Source: Halichoerus grypus
Lineage: Eukaryota > Chordata > Mammalia > Carnivora > Phocidae
Assembly: GCF_964656455.1 (NCBI RefSeq)
Contig: NC_135724.1
Location: forward strand, 10,687,414 to 10,751,413
Direction: 5' to 3'
Length of the DNA stretch: 64,000 bases
Positions 34,611 through 47,603 of the stretch are shown in pieces. Position 1 is the stretch's first letter. The number at the start of each line of letters is the position of its first letter. A program made the position numbers and the translations under genes. Below the pieces are notes generated by a model. It saw nothing but the letters and a program-made list of their open reading frames with translations, was not told the DNA's origin and ran no database searches.

Positions 34611-37600
34611 AAATGCTTTCAGGGTGTTTTGTTATGCAGCATGAATTTAGCAAAAACCGAGTCATAGTTTTGGATAAGCAAAATCACGTATTGGTTCTTC
34701 ATTTGGAAATTTAGGCAGGAACAACCTTTTTAGATGAAATTCTACACTTAACTGTGGTAATAAATGGCCTAGTAGCTATATTATCAGAAGTAATGTTGTT
34801 TTGGGAATCATAAATCTTAGCAGCATAAGTCAAGTTGTAGGAGAAATAATTTGAAAGAAAGTTGTTCAAAATCACAATCATTTTGTCTATATGACTGGGT
34901 CACTTTCCCAGAGATATGTCACCAGTGCTAGAAATTGTCTGCACACAATGATTATGCACAAACGAGGAGTAACTTTCTTCCTGCCATTGAAATTATTCTA
35001 TTTCAAAGGCTCTTGGTTCATTCAAAAACCAGATCATAAGCTCAACAAAAATGAGCTTATTCCTAAAGAAATGAGAGATGGACTGGTGAGGACAGTGGTG
35101 AAAAGTTGTCTTTTTTTCATAAAGTCTGGTTTGTCACAGAGACGCAATTTATTTGTATTTTTAGGGTAGAAATGGTCTGGGTCAAGCTGGGAAACATTCT
35201 TGAAAGGTTTACAACTTAATTTATTCATTTGATTATTTTTTCTAGTAGGAATTTCTTTATGGTCTGATCAAGTTCACCTAGAAATTTTAATTCATTGTTA
35301 CAGGGCAGTGTACAATTTTCCCAGTTAGTAGACATCTTCTAAAGGGTAGGTGGTCTGATTTAGTAGGGCTATACTAAGATTTTAGGGAACTTATTAAGTT
35401 TGTAAATGCTAAGGAAAAATGAAACTGCTAATGACAGGTGGGCAGGCTAACATTCTTGGTACTAATTAATTAGCTTTGCCATACAGTATATGTAAAACTT
35501 CAGTTCTTGGCAACCCCAGTGTGGCCAGCCAGAGGATTTGGTGTAAGTCAGCTACTTGCATTCAGGACACATCACTTAACTGAAGGCCTGTGTATTTAGG
35601 AAAATAGAGCACTGGGAAAGAAATGTAAGCAACAGGAAGCTATCAAACAAGTACGTTTATAAGGGCAACTGATACAGCACAGAAAAATCATTTGGCAAAC
35701 TCCCATTTCATCAGAAACGATTGAGTCTGCCAATTGGGAGTCCAGAGTCTCAAAGAAAAATAGTCAAACAGAAAATCACTACTTATTGTTTTTGGAAGTC
35801 ACTACTTATTAGAAGGATGGTTCAGTTTAGTTGTGTTTATTTAATGCTATGCCCACCATCTCTTCGATATGTTTCACCTGGACCCAGTTGGTCAGTAGTG
35901 GCCGGTAGCCAAGCTTAGGAAGGGGTCTGGAAATATTTCTCAGATATATGAGTGATAAGATTTTACATTATATGCAAGTTATAGAAACTTACAACATAGT
36001 TATCATAATTTAGGATATTACATAGAATGAGAATTGATGAAAATAATCTGCTGGGTTTTCCTACTCATGATTTTGTGTGGCTCAGCTGAGTATTTCCTGT
36101 TAGGAATTTGCTCTCACTCTCCTCAGGGCAAAGGAGATTGCCTCGGGTAACTAAATGGCATATTCTTTACCTAACATATATATTATAATTTAATTTCTTA
36201 TTCTTACGCATCTGTACTCTGTGATGATAGAAAGAGTGAACAGGGTTGAATCCATAAGAAATTTGTGGCTTATAAACTTTACTTTGAAATGTATCTAAAT
36301 TGCCTTCTACGGGAGATAATGTTCCCTTTCTACAAAGAGCCTAGACAATTTGGGGGCGGAGGTCGGGGGAGTAAACTTGAAAGCAGATACTTTTATTTTT
36401 TCGCAACATAGATTAATTAGCCTAATGTCCATTTGCTTGATAATGTATTTTCACACCGGAACAAGGAGATCTAAGTTCTAGAAACACAGATGGAAGTGAG
36501 TTTAAGATGGATTCTCTTTTCAGACTGTGCTCACAGTATTCAAACTTGACAAGTCCTTCATTTTTTTTTTCCAGAAGAGCTTTTAAAACACTGGGTTTTC
36601 TAGTGTCTCTCCTACTTACTGTGTTATTAGACATGCAAAAAATTAAAATCCCATGAACCATTTTCAGTTTTATTGACTTTTATATTGAAAGTTCCTCCCT
36701 TGATCCTGATGGTCCCACATTCTTTTTCTTTATAATTTAGGAATGCTAAATTGAGGGCCATAAATTTTGAGTCTGTATGTTCCCCATTTGTTGACTGACA
36801 GCTTACACAGTGATCAGTCATCTGTCTCAGTTCGTGTAGAATCTCTGCATCTCAGCTCTGCTCACTAAAGTGATTTAAAATTGCTTTTGAACTTTGGGGT
36901 GGAGGCCACGGACAAATATGGCCCCAAAGAGCATTTTCTGTGGTTTCAATTCCCAAATGGCATTCAAATATGTTAGTCATTCTCTGAAGGTACTCACCTA
37001 CTCGTTCACCTTTGCTCAATTTATGAATGTTTATTTTTGTTCAGTCTGACCTACTGGGCAAAACACAGAAACTGCCTCTACCTGTTTTTCTGAGACCGCC
37101 CTTACAAATTTCTATTTTCTAGAAAATTTGGTTTGTCTACGCAGTTGGCTTGTGCATGCAGTCAGCCTGGGCATGCAGAAGTCTTGTGCATACAGTTTAT
37201 GGAGTTTATCTGCTGGCAAGACAACCCAGAAAAATGGGTTGAAATCCTGCCAATCATGTTTATAACAGTTATAAGCATGGAGAACACACAGAGAATCACT
37301 GTGACTTCCCATTGGAAGGAATCTGAACTGAGACTCCTGACGGTTTTTACTTGAGTGGTTTATGCCCGTTTGTGAACTGTTGGCTACCACATCCGCCATG
37401 CTTCCAGGATCTGCTGTGCATTCTCATCTGAGAGGAAACTAGAATTTGGGGGTCCCCTTTCTCAAAGTCTGTGTGTGTGGGGATGGATGTGGAGTAGAAC
37501 CCCATGACCAACTACACTGAAAGGTGGGATTCGAGGGCTTTACACATAGGGTTGAGCCTTGACTCAGTTTACAATTCTTCTGAAAGATCTAGGGCTTAGA

Positions 37601-37755
37601 TTTTTAGTTTAAGTTTAAGAAAGATAGAAGGAGAAATTACGGTTACTAGGTGCTAACAAGTGCCTTTTTAGTATAAGGACTCCGGCTTCTGTGAATCTTT
37701 ATCATTTCTAAACTGTGATTCTGTATGTCTTTGACTATGTCCTAGCTGAACAGCA
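34611..37755. other. long unassigned stretch
   Basis: About 3.1 kb with no repeat or gene that I can name, and more even base composition than the rest. Open frames reach 95 codons (37112-37399, minus) and none shows a domain. A degenerate threefold repeat lies at 37143-37198. It could be single-copy DNA, unrecognised retroviral interior or conserved noncoding sequence. Confidence 0.4.
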
Positions 37756-37772
37756 TCCAACCAAAATTTTAT

Positions 37773-37799
37773 TTTATTTAAGATTTTATTTATTTGGGG

Positions 37800-37835
<36 letters not shown>

Positions 37836-37988
37836 ATGAGTGTGGGGGAGGGTCAGAGGAAGAAGGAGGGAGAGAGAGAAGCAGACTCCCCGTTGAGTAG
37901 GGAGCCCAATGTGGGACTTGATCCCAGGACCCTGAGATCATGACCTCAGTCAAAGGCAGATGCTTAACACCTGAGCCGCCCTGGTGTC
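37773..37988 (-). mobile_element. Can-SINE
   Basis: Reversed: T-rich tail, about 40 bases of (GA)n, body, and GAGCCGCCCTGGTGTC at the head. The perfect 17-bp duplication TCCAACCAAAATTTTAT lies at 37756 and 37989. Confidence 0.96.
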
Positions 37989-38190
37989 TCCAACCAAAAT
38001 TTTATATCCAGGGCTATTACAAAGCTCTAGAAGTAAATGGGCTGACTTAGAGCAAGTGTGTCAACCAGGACAAACAAGTATTTTGTTTTCTTCTTATTAT
38101 GCCAGGTATCACATTTTTTATTGCATTTATATGTATCTTTTCTGTAACTCTAAAAGAAATCAGCAGGTATTGTAGAAAAAGAAAATTTGA

Positions 38191-38550
38191 TGACACTTAT
38201 TAAAGACGTAAGGCAGACTTTATCCAGAACCATTGTGATAGGTATAGGGACACTGCAGTACAATTTTACAGTGGGGAGAGACACTGGGCTCAGCTCCAAA
38301 TACAGCATGGGTAAGTGGGAATTTATAGCCAAGAGTAGGATGGGGATCTGTGGATAGAATATTACTAAGAGGAAACTTCCAAGGTGAGGGGGACTCTGGT
38401 TAAACTGACTTAGTAGGGTACTTGCTAAAACGGTTTTATAAGAAAGTGCACAGGTGGGCCTCAGAGAAGTTTCCAGGGGCCTGACTAAGGTTTGAGTCTT
38501 TGCCAGTCTTCCCTTACACAGAATCATAAAGGCTTGAGATTTATTCTGCA
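38191..38550 (-). mobile_element. LTR-like element (ERV1 style), reversed
   Basis: On the minus strand a TATA-like CTATAAAT (plus 38321-38328) is followed about 100 nt on by GATAAAGTCTGCC (plus 38219-38224), a decayed AATAAA signal, and then by an end near TGTCA. The block upstream of the TATA reads as U3. A 133-codon minus-strand open frame (38150-38551) spans this LTR and is not a gene. No target duplication was found. Confidence 0.6.
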
Positions 38551-38930
38551 TTTCACATATGTTTTAATTTATGTAGTTGTCATTATATATAAACAATTCA
38601 GATTTCTTTTAGAGATTTAACTTGACATCATTCTCTGCAAAAAGATGTTTACTTTACACCCAAGTATGCTTTCATTGATAATACCTCAGCATAGACTGAT
38701 ACCTACTTTTGAATTTTTCTGCTTTCAGTCAGAAGGATTTAAAAACAATTACTTAATGACTTGATGGCTTCCCAACCTAAAAACAGTTCTGAAATATGAT
38801 ATTTCTCAGTGGCCCTTACAAACTATTTTACTATCCCTAGGAACTTTCTATTTGTAAGATCCCCCCCGAATCTGACTGAATGCACAAGACACACGCACTA
38901 GGCCAATTTATAAAATTTTATTTAAAAGAG
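38551..38930. other. unassigned stretch
   Basis: Nothing recognised. Confidence 0.4.
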
Positions 38931-39011
38931 TATTGTATGGTGATTTATATAACATAATAAAATAAAATTGAAAAAAAAAATAAAAATGATCATGATGTAA
39001 AAAAAATAAAA
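38931..39011 (+). mobile_element. very short L1 3'-end insertion
   Basis: TATTGTATGGTGATTTATAT and the following ACATAATAAAATAAAATTG match the last bases of the caniform L1 3' UTR seen complete at 9225-9260, and an A-rich tail follows. TAAAAGAG on both sides (38923 and 39013) is the likely target duplication. Confidence 0.7.
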
Positions 39012-39020
39012 ATAAAAGAG

Positions 39021-40829
39021 AATCACATGGCACTTTGGAAGTGGTATCTTATACTAAGTACCAGTCATCAAAGTGGCACCACATCATAGTGTAAGTCCTC
39101 CTTTTCTTTCTTTGAATGTGTACTTGGAATTTCTGAAGAAAGTTGATAATCCATTTTTGCTAGCAGTGGACACTTACAATATGAGATCATGGACCAATTA
39201 ATTATAGAGACACAACTGAAGAACTTGCATGCTCAGTTAAACTGTCTGAAGTCTTGCCATTTCTTTCTACGGTATTTCCAAAAGAGGCAATCAGCTGTTT
39301 CCCCAGGGTCCCAGATGCATGACGCACTGCTCTATGCAACCAGCCTTACAACTTCAGATTTCACATAATAGACACAATAAAATATGCACACTATAATTTA
39401 ATTTCACATAATAGGCCACCAGTATACACAATGCAGAGAAATACTATCTGCAAAATCAATCTTTTCCATGATTTCATTGAAAAAGCGGGAGCTTGACTGC
39501 CTGGTTTCTCAAAATATTTTATACTTATCTCTCTAAAGTTATAGCATATTACACTGATGTTAAGATGCATGTTTTTTTTCCACAGATTTGCATATCAGTA
39601 ATCCAGAAATGTTTCACAATCAACAATTTACAACCATAATTTCCTTTTACATATTAGTACAAATTATATATTAAGTGGTAACTTGGAGTTGATAAAATAT
39701 GGCATATGAATAATCTTTAAATTACTCCACAAATAAATTTGTCAACTAAAGGACTTTGATATGGAATATATGGTATACTGGCCAGGGAATGCTAAAAATA
39801 GATGAAAGGAAACTTCTTGGGAATTCTGAACTTTTAGTGGAACATGAAAAGCATCATTGCTATAGAATACAAGGTTCTCTCAGGTTCCTAAATCCACCCA
39901 TTTTAGCAGTATATATTTTGCTCAAGCAGGATATATATGGCAAACTGTGAGTCATAAAGCCTGGCATATCAATCATAATACCTATTAACATAAGCGTTTT
40001 TTTTTTTTTTTTGGCTGAATCATTCATCTCAGTAAACTAAGCTTCTCCAGTATTTCAAAATAATAAGCAGAAATATGATCTTTCTATGGCATAGATGTGT
40101 CTTCCCTGCCATTGACAGAAGCATTTTAGAGACACATAAATTCAAGAGGTAGTCTCATTTGCCTAAGGACTTTAGGGTCCATGCTAGAGTGAAGAAAGTT
40201 CTTTGTTAGAAAAAGATCAAAAGTTAATGTGATAAAATTCTGTATTTGTATCAATTTTCAGGAGAGATCCAGGGAAAATCATGACCTAGTGTAACAGAAT
40301 ATGGGTGTAGAAAAAAAGACCTGACTCTGAGTATAGCTAACATAACAGAATCCTGCAAACTGTAAAATCAGCTTGGGCAAGGCTTCAGGTATGTTTTATT
40401 GAATAGGATATTGCATCTGATTGAAACCCCAATACTAGTATGTACAACTAACCCTAAAAATCAAAAATAAAACAGCAACAAAAGAATGTTGCTATCATTC
40501 ATATATTGTAATGGAACATTGTCACTAAAAAAAAATAGATTTCTCAGAAAAAAATTATAAAACATAACACACAAAAAGATAAAAAAGAAAAATAGCATTT
40601 CTATGTATGTATGTATGTATATATATGACTTTATATTTAAATTGTGATAGTGTAGATTGAAACAGATTAGAGCAGATCTTTCTTCTTTATGTCATACGGT
40701 TCTTTTAATAACTGCCTGATGGAGCTCTTCTCTCCTAGTGTTTGTTTGCTTTTATCTGAGTAGTTACTTTTTACTCTCACTATTATTTGATGGGTTGATT
40801 TTTCCTTTCTTTCTTCTAATAATGTACAA
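39021..40829. other. unassigned stretch
   Basis: Contains a T-tract at about 39996-40012 and a (TATG)n patch at 40601-40626. No gene or repeat recognised. Confidence 0.45.
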
Positions 40830-41195
40830 AGATTGCCCATTCTCATAAACAGTACTGATGCTCTGTTCTTCCTGGGACGGCTAGACTGAGACCAGCCTCT
40901 TACTTGGGCGATGCCTGGGGGCTGGTGTTTATGAATGAACTGTGGGTAGAAGTGGGTCTGTGAAGAGTAGGTGTAAGAACTCACTGTCCCTTCCTGCATC
41001 TACTGGCTAGACACAGAAGTTCCCCTGGGCAACTCTGAGTCCCTAGGGTTTCAGGGAGTACACCTATGGAAGGAACCAGGATCTCTGACTCCAGGTGTCT
41101 GCTGAACATTTGCATTGGAATTTATTAGGGGAAAAAAATAAAAGCTGATGTATTTTAGATTACTGAGATTTTTGGTAGCTTATCCCAACTAATAC
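40830..41195 (+). repeat. possible old LTR-type repeat
   Basis: The last part, ATTACTGAGATTTTTGG then CCAACTAATACAA, resembles the 3' end of MaLR-type LTRs, with an AAATAAAAGC signal at about 41137. The upstream part is only loosely supported. Confidence 0.35.
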
Positions 41196-41514
41196 AAATA
41201 ATATATGTAAGGCAAAAAGTGCTATCAGTTTACATATTGGTACTTTAGAGGAAACCTATAGTTTCTGACTGGCAGCTTTTTAAGATTTTCTTTTCAATGT
41301 TGATTTTCTGATGTTACAGTGAAATATGCATAGGGCTAGATGAACTTTTGGGGTTTATGATAAAGTGGTCACTTGAAGTAGAATCAAAGCAGAAATCTTT
41401 ATAGACATTTGAACTACAACAACTCAGAAGATTACATATAATTGTTTTGCATAATTTTCTGAATTAATGCATAGTTCCTCCCTCCCAAACTCACAAATAT
41501 ACATTGCAAGAGTC

Positions 41515-41695
41515 CAAAAAAAAGGGTAACTATGTGAGGTGATGGATGTATGAATTAACTTGATTGTGGAAATCATTTCAAAATGTAAGCATATATTAAG
41601 CCATCCCATTGTACACTTCAAGTATACACAATTTTATTTGTCAATTATACCTCAATAATGCTGGAAAAAAACTAAATCAGTAAAGGAGTGTGAAG
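41515..41695 (+). mobile_element. old L1 3' UTR end
   Basis: GGGTAACTATGTGAGGTGAT, TTAACTTGATTGTGG and GTCAATTATACCTCAATAA are the terminal 3' UTR blocks of an older eutherian L1 (L1MA/MB-like). Confidence 0.82.
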
Positions 41696-41744
41696 TCAGA
41701 TAACTGTGCTCTAAATCCAGTATTTTATTTTTTTTCAGTTGTTT

Positions 41745-42645
41745 TCTCACCTTGACTTTTATGAATAATGCTGCAATAAATGTGGCATTAGAACTATGCC
41801 TGTAAGATAGTGATTTTGGTTTTTCTAGATATGCCTATAAGTGGGATTGCAGGATCATATATTAGTTCTACTTGTAATGTTTTAAGGAAAGTCCATATTG
41901 TTTGCCACAGTGGCTGTACCAGTTTACATTCCCACCAACAGTGCACAAGGTTTCCCTTTGCCCCACATCCTTACCAGCATTATTTATCTCTTGTCTGTTT
42001 GATACTTTGCATCCTCGCAGGTGTGAGGTGATATCTTGTCATACTGTAAATTTGCATTCCCCAATGATTAGTGATGTTGAGCAAATTTTCATGTGTCAGT
42101 TGGTCATTTGTACGTGTTCTTTGGAAAAATGTATATTTAGGTCTTTTGTCCAGTTTTTAATTGGGTTATTTGTAGTTTTACTATTTGGTTGTATGAGCTC
42201 TTTGTATATTTTGGATGTTACCCATTTATTGGATATGTGGTTTGCAAATATTTTCTCCCAGTTCGTAAGTTGCCTTTGCATTTAGTTGATGGTTTTGTTT
42301 TCTGTGCAGGAGCTTTTTAGTTTGATATAACCCCACTCGTTTATTTTGCTTTGCTTATCTTTGCTTTTGATGTCAAATTAAAAAATAATAATTGCCAAGA
42401 CTAATGTCAAGGAACTTATTCCCTATGTTTTCTTCTAGGAGTTTTACAGTTTCGGGTCTCACGTTCAAATCTGTAATGGATTTTGAGTTGATTTTTGTGT
42501 ATGGTGTAAGATGAGGTCTAGTTTAACTCTTTTTATGTGACTGTTCATTTTTCCCAGCACCATTTTTTGAAGAGACTATCCTTTCATATTGTATATTCTT
42601 GGCTCCTTTGTCATAAAATAATTGATTATATATGCCTGAGTTTGC
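41745..42645 (-). mobile_element. old L1 ORF2 fragment, reversed
   Basis: AGTGGCTGTACCAGTTTACA, TTTGTATATTTTGGATG and TTTTGAGTTGATTTTTGTG are reversed ORF2 blocks in order from C-terminus towards RT. The open frames 41810-42285 (+) and 42096-42281 (-) are its shadow and remnant. Lies tail-to-tail with the L1 end at 41515. Confidence 0.9.
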
Positions 42646-43969
42646 ATGTGTCTGCTTGATTTGAAACATAGTCTCTCTCAAAGAATGTCACAATTAAATA
42701 TAAAAGCAACGTTTCAGGCTCTAATTATGTAGTCCATATTTTTTTTGAGTAAGAGTTTTAGAATCTATCCAGTCTTACCATTGTCAGTATTAATTATTAT
42801 CATCTGACTTTATGTCAGTGACCTTACTAATTTGGAGAGACATAGAGACACAGTTGCTTTCAACATCTGTCCGAACAAGAGAAAGAAGACCCAGAGTGTC
42901 TTTGGACACTGTGTATGTTTCGTAGCATATAAAGATAATACTTCTGGTTTTGACCTTCCAAAGTCTGGCATTTGCTCCTCAATCCATGTTTAAACAATGC
43001 CTCCTACCTATTATGTAATTTAAAATTAAGAGAATTTCAAAATTTTATATCTCACATTTCATCATATGTTATTTTTCTCCTCCCCTGCAGACTCTCCTCT
43101 CTTTCAAGGTATCTTTCCTATTGCTGTAAGAAATATCTGTTAATCTCTACTTAAGATGGTATTAACATATTTTTTTAGTCATGGGTCTGTTTTCATACTT
43201 GTGTTTTGATCCTCTAGCATATTCAGAATGATTTCTAGCTGTCTTAGCTTAGTGAAAAATGCTATTCATAATCTGGTGTTAATAGGTTGTCAACAAACTA
43301 AAGTCAGTTCCTTGGTCACTTGAAGCGTGATTTGCTCTTTTAAAGTTTTGATATCTACCAAAATATACTGGATCATTTAAGGGTCAAATGTTAAAAGAAA
43401 CTGTAGAACATGATTCTTGAGAAGGCTCCAGAAATAACACTTTGGGATTTCCGGAATTTGACAATAAGAAAAGTGATATGAGTAAAAACGAGTCTAAGAA
43501 GGCAGGGTAGGATCTGTGGGAAGAATTTTAGTGAGGGACCAACATTAATATATAAGGACATATCACATTTCTTGGACATTTTAGACATTTTTATAATCCA
43601 AAAAGCCAATAAATCTATCCCCAAAATTGATGAGTGTTCTTTCTTTGCAGGTTTTCTAGAAATAGTAAGACTTTGAATGAATATTTGTCAGATTTTGCTT
43701 CAGGAAACATTCTTCTTCCACCGGCTTCTTTCTTCACTCTAGAATGCTGGGTACAGAACCATGCTGTTCTACAGTACTTTTTAAACTTTGCCCATGCTAT
43801 CATAATAATTCAACAGTACATATAGCTTATCTATTCTACAGTGTGACCATAGGTCTGTTGGTCACTCATCTGAATGTCTGAGATGTAAAATTACAAGGCA
43901 AGCAAAGCAATAGGAAAAAAAAAGACTCATACTGAGGAAATTAATATATGTATTGAAATCATCCCACAA
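42646..43969. other. unassigned stretch
   Basis: No repeat or gene recognised. Complementary open frames at 43615-43825 on both strands show no known domain. Confidence 0.4.
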
Positions 43970-45050
43970 TTGACTCAATTTCAGAATTAGCAGACAGGGA
44001 CATTAAATATTTATTATAAATTTAGTGCATATTTATGAAGATATTTGCTGTAGAAAGGATAGTTTGCTAAGAAAAGGAAGTAGAACAATTGAAAGTTTAA
44101 GAGAAGAAAAAGAAAAAACAGATTTCAATCTAACTCCTAATCAATTGTAGACCTAACTATAAAATCTAAATCTGTAAATACTCTAAAAGAAAAATGATAA
44201 AAGGATAAAAAGGATAAAATGATTGTGACCTTAAGCTATGCAAAATTATTTTAGATATAACACTAAAAGCAATCATAATGACTGGCATCCAGTTGGAATC
44301 TACTAGTACATAAAAAAAGCAGGATAATACAAACTATAATTAGAATATAAAGTAATAAGTTAAAATCAATCTAGAACAAGTACAGATGTTAGAATTAGTA
44401 GTAAAAAAACTTTAAAAAATTATTATAACTATGTTCCAGATAGCCAAATAAGCAAAGACACAGTAAATATTACAAGTTATAGAAATCAAACTTTTAGAGG
44501 ATGAAAAATAAGATGTTTCAGATAAAAATTTCACTAGATATGGTCAATAGGAAATTCAATGTTTTAATTAAGAAATTAAAATAAAAATTAAATTATTTTA
44601 AACTGAAGGACAATAAAGCAGAATATGTCTGATTTTGATATTAGAAAATGTTAGAAAAAAGGCATTTCTCAATTAAATGACCCCAATTTCCTCCTTAATA
44701 AACTAGAAAAGAATATTAAATCCAAAATAAATATCATCACCAAAGTCAATGAATAGAAAACAGAAAAAATATAGAGAATATCAGTGAAATCAAAGATTGG
44801 TTCTTTGAAATCATTAAAATTGATAAACTTCTATCTAGACTATCAGGAAAAAGGAAAGATTACAGAAATTACCATTGTAAAGAATGAGAGAAATAAAACC
44901 AGTACAGGTTCTAGAGATACTAAAATGAAAATAAGAATATATTATAAATAACTTTATGCCTACAAATATAATAACTTAGATAAAATTGAAAGGTTTCTCA
45001 AAAGACAAAACAACCAGTACTCAATAAAGAGATAACCTGAATCGTCCTAC
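43970..45050 (+). mobile_element. very old L1 (ORF1-like then ORF2-like), internally deleted
   Basis: CAGATGTTAGAATTAGTAG and the downstream part resemble the ORF1 region of old L1/HAL1. GGTTCTTTGAAATCATTAAA, ATTGATAAACTTCTATC and GAGATAACCTGAATCGTCC (44800-45050) are a clear ORF2 block. Several kb are missing between or after them and no frame survives. Confidence 0.75.
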
Positions 45051-47372
45051 ATGTATTGGGGGTTTTGAGCACATATTTGTTTTTGTATTTTTGCCCTTAA
45101 TTTTCCAAACCATTAATTTTCAAACCAAACCATTACTTTTGATACATATTTAACTATCTAAAGATTTTTTAGTACAAAATCATATTTTATGTTAAAAAAC
45201 TTTATTTAATTTCTTTTGAAATCAATGAAATTCTCTTGTTTTCTTTATGTTCACGTGTTGATATAGTTCTTCTAGTAGTTATTCCATTGGACATGCGGTC
45301 TTTTTATTCATTGTGAATTCCTTGTCTCTGACATGTGGCACCCAAAAGGGAAAAGGACAGCTTTCTCTGTTAGGTCATTTGGTCTGATAGTTCAAATAGT
45401 ATCTCTGGTTGTTGGACAATTTTAATATCAGGGATCCTGTATTGATTAAAAGCCAAGAGGCTAATTTTCCACTGGTCATGTAATTTAAGGCGGGCTTTTA
45501 TGTCCTATTGTAGGCCCCCATGCCATAAACACTTCTTGCCTATTCAGTGTCTCAAGGATAGAGATTATTCTACATATCTGTTTGACTCACTATCAAAATT
45601 TTAGAACTCAGACAGACATGGCATGTCTACAATTTGGGGTAAATGTCATATTGCCTCCCTGGGTTAAAAGAATCCCAGTGTCCTGGACTATACTCTGCCC
45701 TTGGGTGTGTGCTTTGACGCTGTGGTCCAGGTGATTGTCAGTTCATGGGGGGCAGATTCCAGCATTCTTCTACAGTTTCCTCGACGGAGTTAAAAGCTAC
45801 AGAGGCTGAAAGCAGAGCTTTTGCCTATGTGTCCCAGCCATGCGGCTGAGGAGAGCATGCAGTTTTGAGTCTACAGTGGCGGGAGTGAGCTACATTGACA
45901 CAAATTACCTCTGATTAATAGTTGTGCCTTTTTCACAAATGTGAATTTCCCTCACCTGTCATCCCTAAGAAAGATCTAGCATCTTATCACATGTACTGTG
46001 AAATCATCATTGTTGTTGTTGTTTTTACAGGAATTTCCATAGACATCCTGTACATCGACTGTATTAGGTTTTTGCTTCATTTCACCCATAATCAGTTCAT
46101 TGTCTGTTTTGAAGCTGACTCAACTTCTTTTCTTTGATTATGTTTTGGTTACATTATAGGATAAATAAAAGCATGTGTCAAGTATATGTACAGATTGCAG
46201 TATTTCTATAGATTGTATAGGACTTTAAATTTCTAAAAAAAATTTTTATAATACATTTTTAATCCTTTTTACTTGACAGCTGGTTTGGAAAATGTTCTCT
46301 AAGTTAAATGTTTAGAATATTATAAACACATATTCATCACTGTATTTTAATCTGCAATTTTATATTTGATGCTTCTATTGCTACTTGGTATCAGTCTGAT
46401 TCCTGGTGAGCAGATAGCTTTTTTAAATTTACCTATATATTTATCTACTTATCTATCTATTATCTATCTATATATTTGGAATTTAAGTTTACATAGAATA
46501 GATTTGCTATTCTGATAATTTTGGAGAAAATTTTTCTTGTTTTGTTTTAATTTTCCCCCACTCACATTTCTCTAGAGTCAATAGTCACGCACATTTTTTT
46601 TGGCTTCAGGAAATCATCCTCTCTTTTGGCTTTTATATATATATATTCTTAGTCTGAATTATTACATGGATGATAGAGCTCTCTGATTTTCCATATTTTC
46701 TAAATTTTTATATAGCATTTTCTAACATATTTTATTTTCTATTCTGAAAATATTCTCAACTTTCTCTTCCAGGACTTCATCTCAAAAATTTTACTTTAGC
46801 AGTGATATTGTAATTATCATGAACGCTCTCATTTTATGATTGTTCCATTTTATACCAACTCTCTTTCTTTGTCTAAACTAATATATTAATATATATATTT
46901 ATGAATATCTCATAAATTATACATTAGTGAAATATTACATTCTCACAAAACAGGATGGAAATACCATTCTTTAATCATAGATTAGACAAAGAACTCATCA
47001 GGGTCAAACTGATTTGGATATCTCATCAAAGGTAGAAAAGCTGTAGCATGGTTAGATAGTAGAAATACACTCTGACTAAAAAAAAGGAAATATCTCATGT
47101 TCCTGGTCAAAGATCCAAAAGAAAGCAATACACAGGAGCTTGAGTCACATATAGTCACCTTCGATCTGTTATTCCACCTGAATGTGAAACAACTCTCTGA
47201 ATGTTAAGCTTTAAATATTCCCATCAGTCAAATTAGTTGCTTTCCCTGATATCTCCTCCTGCAGGTCTGAAATAAACATTATATAGATAAGTGAATATTA
47301 ACAAATAATTGAATAAGACTATTATATCAATTATTTTCTGCAATTTCAAATACTATCTTTCCCATCATGGAA
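45051..47372. other. unassigned stretch
   Basis: The part at about 45310-45900 is GC-richer and may be retroviral or another repeat, but I cannot identify it. A TATC-rich patch lies at about 46431-46480. The rest is AT-rich with no gene. Confidence 0.4.
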
Positions 47373-47387
47373 AATACAGTGTGTTTT

Positions 47388-47588
47388 TTTTTTTTTTTTA
47401 AAGATTTTATTTATTTATTTGAGAGAGAGAATGAGATAGAGAGAGAGAGCATGAGAGGGGGGAGGGTCAGAGGGAGAAGCAGACTCCCCGCTGAGCAGGG
47501 AGCCCGATGCGGGACTCGATCCCGGGACTCCAGGATCATGACCTGGGCCGAAGGCAGTCGCTTAACCAACTGAGCCACCCAGGCGCCC
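47388..47588 (-). mobile_element. Can-SINE, apparently young
   Basis: Reversed copy with an intact head (GAGCCACCCAGGCGCCC), retained CpGs (GCGGGACTCGATCCCGGG) and a perfect 15-bp duplication AATACAGTGTGTTTT at 47373 and 47589. Of all copies here it departs least from the consensus as I remember it. Confidence 0.97.
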
Positions 47589-47603
47589 AATACAGTGTGT
47601 TTT

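Noticed and set aside
38150..38551. 133-codon minus-strand open frame
   Set aside because: Coincides with an LTR-like element with TATA-like and polyadenylation-like sites and has no domain.
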